Shown here one piece after another: positions 14,055-20,149 of a stretch of 20,149 bases of DNA. Source of the stretch: a virus; the IMG/VR virus record IMGVR_UViG_3300031603_000036, positions 1-20,149 of that record, one strand, 5' to 3'. Position 1 is the stretch's first letter. Each line of letters opens with the position of its first letter. The notes beneath the pieces are model-generated. The model saw only the letters and a program-made list of their open reading frames with translations, had not been told where the DNA came from and ran no database searches. The translations under genes were made by a program, and so were the position numbers.

Positions 14055-16793
14055 ATGAGCACACCCCGCACAAACTATTACCTAAATGACGGTACTCTTC
14101 CGAGGGAAAGTCAGTCACAGGATCTCAATCGTCGTATCATTCTAATTGGTACTTCCGAAAGAGGACCTATGTACGCGGCTACTTCAATCAGGACTGTCAC
14201 ACAGGCACGTTCCGTGTTCGGCCTAAGTACCGTAGGTACCCTGGTCAAAGCCTTCGAAGAGGCAGTCGACGCGCAGCGGGGATCTGAGAAGAGTCCTGAT
14301 GTCGTATTGATTCGTATTGGCGACGAGCTAGCTGCTAAAGCTAACTTAGAACTAACAGAAACAAGCGATGCCACGACAAACTCACTGATTCTATACGCAG
14401 CCGAAGTCGGCGGTAAATACAATGAAGTTCTTGTAACATTCGACGGTAGCGAGTTTAAGATCTATAACCCAGTATCCGCATTGTGGTCCATCTTCAATGT
14501 AGATTTCACTGGCAACGATCAAGCCTCCTACAACGATGTAGAAGAACTAGCAAACGCTATCAATCTGGATACTAACTTAACCGGTATAATCATCGCCGAA
14601 GTTAATGACCAGGAAGCTCGTTTCGAGCTCGATGTGGCAACGGCAGACTATGTCGCCAATGTCGGTATCGATCTTACAACCGGCGGAAGCGTAGCTGAAA
14701 TCGCTACAAACCTTGTCTATGATAACAGTGCAGTAGACATGGCCAAATCTCTGGACGATATCCAAAGCGGAACAGCGCTTAAGAAAATCAAATCCATTGA
14801 TATGGTCTATGCCCTCACAGCATCTGATTTCATAGAGATACCAAAGAGCGTTAAATCCTACGAGATTCCCTCCGGCGTAGTACACAGTACTACAAATGCC
14901 GGGTACAACACCCTTCTAAATGGACTCGACCTCAAATCAGTAGGTACAGTTGATCTAGTTGATTGGGCTAAAATACCCAATGCGGCCGGTACAGCCGACG
15001 TCAAAGGTAGTGCATGGGAAATGATCGATGCAGAAGCTCTGACCATAACAGACGTCACCAATACAGCGGATGACTCCTCAACTCTGGTCACTGCTACTAT
15101 CATATCACCATTTGGTATTGGTATCATCGGAGACGGCTTCCTAAAAGCAGCCGAAACCAACACATATGCCTATGCTACTGAAATAGCAATGGGATATACC
15201 CCAGATGAAATAGTACCCGCAGAGCTACTTCCACCTAATACCACAGTCACGCAGTTAGGCCTGGACCGTGCATTTACCGTAAAGGTAACATACAACGGCT
15301 CAGACTACTACCTGCACTCTGACGATGTAGGCGCAGTTGTGTTCTCCGCATGGAACAACACTACTAAAGTAGCAACATTGGTCATGAACATGGCCCTGGC
15401 AGTAGACGCCAGTAATGCTGGCAATGTACTGCTTATTGCGGATACAGCAGCTGAAGCTCTAGTACTAGCAGGATCTACTGCTACTGGAACTGGTATCTCA
15501 GCCCCAGGTCTGATGGACGAAATCGCAGCCGGTGTTTCCCTTGGAACCGCCAACACGAACTATCGTTTCATCGACAACAAGATCATCTTCGGTGGCGTAA
15601 CACAACGTCGTCGTTTTGTACGTCACTTAGCACGTATCGATTACAGCACTAGCGAAGTTGATTTCAACCAGACCAACGGTACATTGTTACTGAACGGTCC
15701 TCAACCAGGATTCGGCGCTCTCGGTGCCATCACTGGTAACATCGTAATCGGGCTAAAGCTTGGTTATGTTCCTGAGGAATTCGGCAGCAGCATCAACACT
15801 ACTCTTAAGGGTGGATCCGCAGGTCTAGGTGTGATAGAGCAGCCTCTATACTTCAAACGTGAAGTAGCGGCAGCCCTGAACGAAGTAGAAGCAACAGACT
15901 TCGCAATCGTTCATGTGCCTAAGTTCTATCTTGACACAACCATGACTACCTATAATGAAGACACAGGCGAGCGTATCGTGACCAATGCTGGTTACGCTAA
16001 CACTATGTCTGCATTCCTCAATGGTACTTACGGCGGTCACGCTATTGGTATCATGGACTTCAGTCCTATGGTAGGCACAGGGCCGAATGCTTCCATCACA
16101 CGAGCTGATGTGAAAGCACGGTATGAGCAGCTCGGCGTAGTGAATGCTCTGGACGCTCTTCGTGTTTCTAACACGATCACGGCGTTAACAGACCTCCACC
16201 TCGTAGCAGTTGACCTTGAAGGTGAGTTCGTCAGCGATGGCGTAGCTTACTACAATCAAGCATCCGCTGCTGTAGCTGGACTTCTATCCACAATGCCTTC
16301 TGATGAGGCAGTATATACACGGTACATCCCGAATGTCCGTAAGCTACGCTTCCAGTACACAGAACGTACCGCAGCCGGTGCTAGCCAGACTGATGCCCTA
16401 AGTGATTCTCGAATCAACGTAGGTATCGCAGAATCTGCTGGTGTCCGTATGTCTGACGGTCTAACCCTTGCTGGTCCCTCTAGCGATTATGAACTTATCT
16501 CCACCTTCTGGATGGTAGAAAAGATGCTTAGTCGTACTGATGGAATCGGTCGGGCGTACTTAGGTCTAGCACCGAACATTCTCCGTATTGAAGCTCTGCG
16601 CGATGCGCTTGAAACTTCAATTAACGAGATGGTACCTAATGAAATAACTAAGTACAAGATGGTTATCAATGTTGATCCCATTGCCAAGGCAATGAAGAAG
16701 ATCGATGTTCAATACCAGACTGTGCCTGCCGGTGAAACCCGTGCGTTCAATGTCACTCAGACACTACGTGCGACGGAAGCCGACATAGTCTAA
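14055..16793 (+). CDS. Tail sheath protein
   Basis: A 912-residue contractile tail sheath protein. The N-terminus has the family signature NRRIILIGTSERGP (25-38), then TVTQARSVFGLSTVGTLVKAFEEA (47-70) and VVLIRIGD (83-90). The C-terminal third has the conserved sheath core: DLHLVAVD near 713-720, VAYYNQASAAVAGLLSTMP near 730-748, NVGIAESAGVRMSDGLTL, RTDGIGRAYLGLAPNILRIEALRDAL (827-851) and the last strand KKIDVQYQTVPAGETRAFNVTQTL that links neighbouring subunits. A variable stretch of roughly 370 residues (about 130-500) separates them, making it longer than T4 gp18 (659 residues). AGGAG precedes the ATG. On contraction this protein shortens and drives the tube through the host envelope. Confidence 0.93.
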   Translation: MSTPRTNYYLNDGTLPRESQSQDLNRRIILIGTSERGPMYAATSIRTVTQARSVFGLSTVGTLVKAFEEAVDAQRGSEKSPDVVLIRIGDELAAKANLELTETSDATTNSLILYAAEVGGKYNEVLVTFDGSEFKIYNPVSALWSIFNVDFTGNDQASYNDVEELANAINLDTNLTGIIIAEVNDQEARFELDVATADYVANVGIDLTTGGSVAEIATNLVYDNSAVDMAKSLDDIQSGTALKKIKSIDMVYALTASDFIEIPKSVKSYEIPSGVVHSTTNAGYNTLLNGLDLKSVGTVDLVDWAKIPNAAGTADVKGSAWEMIDAEALTITDVTNTADDSSTLVTATIISPFGIGIIGDGFLKAAETNTYAYATEIAMGYTPDEIVPAELLPPNTTVTQLGLDRAFTVKVTYNGSDYYLHSDDVGAVVFSAWNNTTKVATLVMNMALAVDASNAGNVLLIADTAAEALVLAGSTATGTGISAPGLMDEIAAGVSLGTANTNYRFIDNKIIFGGVTQRRRFVRHLARIDYSTSEVDFNQTNGTLLLNGPQPGFGALGAITGNIVIGLKLGYVPEEFGSSINTTLKGGSAGLGVIEQPLYFKREVAAALNEVEATDFAIVHVPKFYLDTTMTTYNEDTGERIVTNAGYANTMSAFLNGTYGGHAIGIMDFSPMVGTGPNASITRADVKARYEQLGVVNALDALRVSNTITALTDLHLVAVDLEGEFVSDGVAYYNQASAAVAGLLSTMPSDEAVYTRYIPNVRKLRFQYTERTAAGASQTDALSDSRINVGIAESAGVRMSDGLTLAGPSSDYELISTFWMVEKMLSRTDGIGRAYLGLAPNILRIEALRDALETSINEMVPNEITKYKMVINVDPIAKAMKKIDVQYQTVPAGETRAFNVTQTLRATEADIV

Positions 16794-16834
16794 CGGTGAC
16801 ATACCATTAGATGCGAAACAACAGTTCTTTCATA

Positions 16835-16895
16835 ACTGCCCCGAGCAGTCTCTTTCCTCCGGTTAACGGGCCCGTTCATTCGGGCCCACCAACCG
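16835..16895 (+). terminator. Two consecutive hairpins in the sheath-tube gap
   Basis: The first is ACTGC (16835-16839) with GCAGT (16845-16849), loop CCCGA, followed by the pyrimidine run TCTCTTTCCTCC. The second is GGGCCCG (16868-16874) with CGGGCCC (16881-16887), loop TTCATT, flanked by CGGTT/AACCG across a 3x3 internal loop. AACGGGCCCGTT (16865-16876) is also a perfect palindrome. They probably attenuate or stabilise the sheath message. Confidence 0.6.
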
Positions 16896-16917
16896 AGAAC
16901 ATGTAAGGTTAATTAAC

Positions 16918-17559
16918 ATGAACTCACCACAAAATCCCTTCGATATTAGAGACACCTCAGTCCAGGGAGATGTATCCACATTCTCCACGTTCTCTGGATC
17001 TGATATCAAAGCAGCTTTTGGTAACCTTGAAATAGGTAACCTCCAGGGACTGTCCGTATCTGTCAACAGAGAAGTACGTCCTGTGTTTGTAATGGGTGAC
17101 GAGAACGCGGTGTCTTTCAGCCGCGGAAAAAGAGGCATTGCTGGATCAATAATCCTTAGTACCTTCGACCGTCATGCGATGGCAGAGGTATTAGATAAAG
17201 CTCGAGTATACACCAAAACTGGAAGAGTTACCGGAAACTCCGATGACTCCGACAGGGTAGGTGATATTCCAGCAACTGGACTAAACTCTACAACACTCAC
17301 AAACCTTCGTGACAATGCTCCAGGCGATTTCGCTGACGATGCAAAAGACAAGCCACGTTACTCTGATGAGTTGCCTCCATTCATAATCACTCTGGTAGCC
17401 CGTAATTCATTCGGACGAGCAGCAAAGATGACCATCAAGGGCGTCGTGCTGATCTCCGAAGGTACTGGTGTATCTGTAGATGATGCTACTCAAGAAGCCC
17501 AGCTGACATTCGTAGCAAAAGAAGTCATCTGGTGGAGACGCCTACAAGCACAAGGCTAA
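16918..17559 (+). CDS. Tail tube protein (first of four tube-fold paralogs)
   Basis: A 213-residue protein directly after the sheath, the usual place for the main tail tube gene. The signature runs SGSDIKAAF (26-34), LQGLSVSVNREVRPVFVMG (42-60) and SRGKRGIAGSIILSTFD (68-84), then a variable loop (about 105-145) and a beta-rich end PPFIITLVARNSFGRAAKMTIKGVVLISEGTG. The pattern S-G-x-D-I ... S-x-S-x-x-R-E-x-x-P-V ... R-G-x-R-x-I-A-G-S is what I know from tube proteins of contractile phages. Hexameric rings of it would form the rigid channel for DNA. TAAGG before the ATG at 16918 is a moderate ribosome binding site. Confidence 0.75.
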   Translation: MNSPQNPFDIRDTSVQGDVSTFSTFSGSDIKAAFGNLEIGNLQGLSVSVNREVRPVFVMGDENAVSFSRGKRGIAGSIILSTFDRHAMAEVLDKARVYTKTGRVTGNSDDSDRVGDIPATGLNSTTLTNLRDNAPGDFADDAKDKPRYSDELPPFIITLVARNSFGRAAKMTIKGVVLISEGTGVSVDDATQEAQLTFVAKEVIWWRRLQAQG

Positions 17560-17603
17560 CGCCGTAGCGTCTTAACAGACAACGACAATTAGGGTCGAGA
17601 ACT

Positions 17604-18161
17604 ATGCCAGATATCGTAACAGGAGACTTCACGTATTCCGAGGGAAATAAAGACCTCATTACGTATTCTGGTGCTGACATACAGCTACTGTTCTCTTTTA
17701 CAGACCCGATTCTCAGTAACAACAACGTAAACGTTGCAGCTACTGTAGCTCTCTTGTCAACGCTCTCCATATCCACGCATCGGGAGAAACATCCGGTGCG
17801 TGCATTGGGGTTAACAAACCCCAATGGATTTACTTACGGACCTCGCACAATCGCGGGGTCAATGGTTTTAATAAACCCTGCTAACACTGGACTGATAGAA
17901 CATCTAGTCCAAGGAGACAGGGAAGGCGTACCAGACGAAGTCATTCAATACGCCAGAGAAACTAAGCTAGATGAACTAGCTCCGTTTCTAGTAGTAGGAC
18001 AGGTCACGAACCCTGCCACAGGCAGAGTCCTGACATTTAAACTAGAGGACGTTACATTTGTAGATAATGGGACTACCCTAGGAATCGATGAAGGATTTAC
18101 TGAAACAGTGGTACAATACTATGCCAGGGACATGTCCGACATTAACCGCTTACAATCTTAA
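17604..18161 (+). CDS. Tail tube-like protein, paralog 2
   Basis: A 185-residue protein with the same signature as its neighbour: SGADIQLLF (22-30), LSTLSISTHREKHPVRALG (51-69) and YGPRTIAGSMVLI (78-90), then PFLVVGQVTNPATGRVLTFKLEDVTFVDNGTT in place of the neighbour's end. The second element has the same REK..P spacing, which makes common ancestry clear. It may be a tube initiator, a minor tube ring, or a baseplate hub protein built on the tube fold, as in T4 gp48/gp54. Spacing to the previous gene is 44 bases, with a weak AGGG box. Confidence 0.65.
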   Translation: MPDIVTGDFTYSEGNKDLITYSGADIQLLFSFTDPILSNNNVNVAATVALLSTLSISTHREKHPVRALGLTNPNGFTYGPRTIAGSMVLINPANTGLIEHLVQGDREGVPDEVIQYARETKLDELAPFLVVGQVTNPATGRVLTFKLEDVTFVDNGTTLGIDEGFTETVVQYYARDMSDINRLQS

Positions 18162-18170
18162 GGTTTACAT

Positions 18171-19091
18171 ATGGACTGGAATCCTCAATACTACTGCGGA
18201 GATAACCTAGACGTTTCAATCCGTCCATACAATTCTGAAACCTCAGACCACACCACAATAACAGCAGCTTATGTAAATGTATCAGAAGTAACCACTGATA
18301 TGCCAATCTATGGCCATGCTAGCAGACTACCAGATGCGTTCAGCGCGGGTAACAGGCTCGTACAAGGTACGATAGCTTTGATCATGGGTACCACACCGGA
18401 ATGGATGTTAGCATACCCAGACAGACCCTACGCATCGTTTAGGGTACAGCCTAATAAGCAGATGCTACCAGACAACGATGGCCGTAGTGATATACTACGT
18501 ATAGAATATCTTAGCATACAAGGTGTGCATAATGAGATAACTAACGACGGAAGCTTCCTAGTCCAGGTGTTTACCTTTATAGGAATACTAGCTCCGTTCA
18601 GATCAGGTGATGGTAAATACGTACCTGACTTCGATCTAGAAGACAACTTCCTGACTGAAGAAGAGATAGCTGAAGCCAACGACGTACCGGCGTCTGACAA
18701 CACTTTTGTTTATGAATTCGAAATACCAGACGGAACCACCATGGACGAGACCGTCGTTACCACTAGGTTCAGCACTGTATTTAATGACCCTGAGAAGTTC
18801 TACAACATGGTACATAAATACAGAATCAACTGGGAAGACATACAGACATCAGGTGGCGGCTTTGACCTAATAGAACTCAAGCGTTCTATAACAGCAGGTA
18901 TACGAAAACAATGGAAGTCCGGCATAAGCGATGAACTGTTCTACATAACAGTATCTACTCCCCCAGGAGACTCCGGGCACCAGCTGGTACATATAGTAGT
19001 TCCAAAGAAACTAGTAGGCAAGTCATACGACTACGTAATACAAGTCACTACGACCCAGTTAGCATACGTAATAGGAGCGTTGAATGGGTAA
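18171..19091 (+). CDS. Tail tube-like protein, paralog 3, with C-terminal extension
   Basis: A 306-residue protein. The N-terminal 120 residues keep a diverged form of the tube signature: GDNLDVSIRPY (10-20), AAYVNVSEVTTDMPIYG (32-48) and SAGNRLVQGTIALIM (58-72), where P-I-Y-G replaces P-V..-G and VQGT replaces IAGS. After about residue 180 there is an added domain of unknown kind (TVFNDPEKFYNMVHKYRINW, GGGFDLIELKRSITAGIRKQW, HQLVHIVVPKKLVGKSYDYVIQV). TTAAGG lies before the ATG. Tube-fold proteins with extra domains often sit at the tube-baseplate junction, so a baseplate or tube-cap role is inferred. Codons are rich in ATA and AGA/AGG compared with the capsid gene. Confidence 0.5.
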   Translation: MDWNPQYYCGDNLDVSIRPYNSETSDHTTITAAYVNVSEVTTDMPIYGHASRLPDAFSAGNRLVQGTIALIMGTTPEWMLAYPDRPYASFRVQPNKQMLPDNDGRSDILRIEYLSIQGVHNEITNDGSFLVQVFTFIGILAPFRSGDGKYVPDFDLEDNFLTEEEIAEANDVPASDNTFVYEFEIPDGTTMDETVVTTRFSTVFNDPEKFYNMVHKYRINWEDIQTSGGGFDLIELKRSITAGIRKQWKSGISDELFYITVSTPPGDSGHQLVHIVVPKKLVGKSYDYVIQVTTTQLAYVIGALNG

Positions 19092-20034
19092 CTCTATATA
19101 CTTCTCAGGTACTGATGCATCAGTAAAACTGATCAACGAAAAGCTTAACAGTAGTATCTTAGATATTAAGAGTATTAGCTGGGATGCCCACACCCCCGAT
19201 ACTCCGGACTTTGACTACAAAGGTCGTACTCCTAAGGCCTACATACCAGGACCTGCCATGGCGGCCGGATCACTGGTATTAAATATGCACACAAGCGTGC
19301 AACAGAATCCAGACGATCCAGCACGTTTCATACTCCCTTCTCTTTCCGAGAACTACATCGGGTCCGAAGCAGCTATACTCGCCAAGACTGAAGACTTGAT
19401 GAATGGAGAAGGACGTACATTAGTAATTACCATAGACTCTAGCAAAGTAGGGTTTGTAAACTACAGCAGTATCGTCATAACTATAAAAGACGTTCACTTC
19501 GAGAATAGACAGATGGTGGTCTCTGCCGACGGCGAACCTGGTCTTATACAATACCAGTTCAAGGCAGCTACCGTGACGTACTCTTTTAAAGAAGTCGCTG
19601 GAACCCTACCTTCCTCTGATGAAATAGAACAGCGTATACTTGAATCTGAAATAACATACATTCAAAGTCTGGATATAGAAGCAATCTATCTACTAGATGA
19701 AGTAAGATTCTTCAACACAGATACGGCTACAGAGACTATACTGGCCATGCGCACCGACTTCGCCAATGCAATACCCGTACCTCCCGATAGGTATGCTATC
19801 AGCCCCAAGAAGAACTCCGCCTGGAAAGCCAGAGCCATGGAGGCCATTCAATGGTACCATAAACCACAGCCATCTGAGCCCTCCCAATGGGTAATATTAT
19901 TAACTACCCCATTAGGGCGTAATATCTACATTTACAATTACCTACCCACGGGCAGAGTGATCTCAGTATCCCCTGCTACATTCACTTCAGAGAAGCAAGA
20001 CGATCTCTACAGATTCCTCCGCCTCGGCGATTAA
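19084..20034 (+). CDS. Tail tube-like protein, paralog 4, with C-terminal extension
   Basis: A 316-residue protein overlapping the end of the previous gene by eight bases, with AGGAG at 19073-19077 inside it. The tube signature is again recognisable but distant: FSGTDASVKLI (7-17), ILDIKSISWDAHTPDTPDF (25-43) and YIPGPAMAAGSLVLNMH (53-69), where AAGS matches the IAGS of the first two paralogs. The second half is a separate domain (SPKKNSAWKARAMEAIQWYH, WVILLTTPLGRNIYIYNYLPTGRVISVSP). The final part resembles neither paralog 3 nor a domain I can name. A role at the tube-baseplate junction is the best inference. Confidence 0.45.
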   Translation: MGNSIYFSGTDASVKLINEKLNSSILDIKSISWDAHTPDTPDFDYKGRTPKAYIPGPAMAAGSLVLNMHTSVQQNPDDPARFILPSLSENYIGSEAAILAKTEDLMNGEGRTLVITIDSSKVGFVNYSSIVITIKDVHFENRQMVVSADGEPGLIQYQFKAATVTYSFKEVAGTLPSSDEIEQRILESEITYIQSLDIEAIYLLDEVRFFNTDTATETILAMRTDFANAIPVPPDRYAISPKKNSAWKARAMEAIQWYHKPQPSEPSQWVILLTTPLGRNIYIYNYLPTGRVISVSPATFTSEKQDDLYRFLRLGD

Positions 20035-20065
20035 TACCCTGACATAACAATTGGTACCTAAGAGA

Positions 20066-20089
20066 CTTCGCATCCATCGAAGCGATGCG
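20066..20089 (+). promoter_or_regulatory. Overlapping alternative hairpins upstream of the last gene
   Basis: CTTCG (20066-20070) can pair with CGAAG (20078-20082), or CGCATC (20069-20074) can pair with GATGCG (20084-20089). The two exclude each other. They lie in the 78-base gap after paralog 4. Confidence 0.3.
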
Positions 20090-20112
20090 TCGTAAAACAT
20101 AGGAGCTCTTAT

Positions 20113-20149
20113 ATGCCTAAAAAAGAAACAACACCCACTGAGGACGCTC
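20113..20149 (+). CDS. Start of a downstream tail gene (3'-truncated by window edge)
   Basis: An ATG with AGGAGC at 20101-20106 opens MPKKETTPTEDA and runs off the end. Gene order makes a tail assembly chaperone or another tail protein likely, but 12 residues cannot show it. Confidence 0.5.
   Translation, partial: MPKKETTPTEDA

Noticed and set aside
16865-16876. Palindrome AACGGGCCCGTT as a repressor operator
   Set aside because: It is part of a larger RNA hairpin, is single-copy, and has no promoter beside it; kept only as a structural observation.
632-19887. Many minus-strand open frames of 60-106 codons opposite the structural genes
   Set aside because: They have no recognisable domains, lie entirely within well-supported + strand genes, and lack coherent spacing; they are shadows of coding sequence.
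20117-20125. A-run near the last start codon as a -1 frameshift slippery site of a tail assembly chaperone
   Set aside because: It lies at codons 3-4, far too early for the usual chaperone frameshift, and the zero-frame register does not fit X-XXY-YYZ.

Overview
The window is a block of late structural genes from a large, contractile-tailed double-stranded DNA phage (a myovirus of the Caudoviricetes). Every supported gene is on the + strand and the genes are tightly packed, with five TAATG stop/start overlaps. The sheath, tube-fold proteins, HK97-type major capsid protein, prohead protease and T7-type amidase establish this. No integrase, transposase, tRNA, CRISPR array or bacterial housekeeping gene is visible. 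The host cannot be named. CTAG tetranucleotides are plentiful, which argues weakly against an enterobacterial host, and the short-fibre N-terminal motif in the Hint protein resembles proteins I associate with aquatic phages.

Layout. (1) 1-4674, adhesion module: the end of a fibre gene, a multi-lectin fibre/receptor-binding protein, an S74 self-cleaving chaperone-tipped fibre protein, and a protein with two back-to-back Hint (intein/hedgehog-type) domains. (2) 4816-6099, probable lysis cassette: a 3-TM holin candidate, a coiled-coil plus single-TM accessory protein, and a zinc amidase endolysin. (3) 6192-10980, head assembly: prohead protease with a Cys/His knuckle and long acidic tail, acidic scaffold, a putative head decoration protein with a nested internal duplication, and the major capsid protein. 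(4) 11057-14039, neck/connector: an unknown protein, a Big_5-like domain protein with a helical adaptor-like part, a small beta-rich stopper/closure candidate, and a tail-terminator-like protein. (5) 14055-20034, tail: an unusually long (912 aa) sheath, then four consecutive proteins sharing a tail-tube sequence signature. A further gene begins at 20113 and runs off the end.

How it works together: the protease, scaffold and capsid genes build and mature the head; the connector genes close it and join it to the tail; the sheath and tube genes make the contractile tail; the fibre genes bind the host; the lysis genes release progeny. Terminase and portal are not in the window, and the fibre/lysis block sits where a portal gene is often found (directly before the protease).

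Regulation: no convincing promoter was found. RNA hairpins lie before and after the capsid gene and after the sheath gene, matching the expected need for higher expression of those proteins. Capsid-type genes also avoid ATA and AGA/AGG codons that fibre and tube-paralog genes use freely. The best candidates for something new are the tandem Hint protein with complementary lost catalytic residues (3541-4674), the nested duplication in the 7849-9543 gene, and the four tube-like paralogs (16918-20034). No gap between genes exceeds 150 bases.
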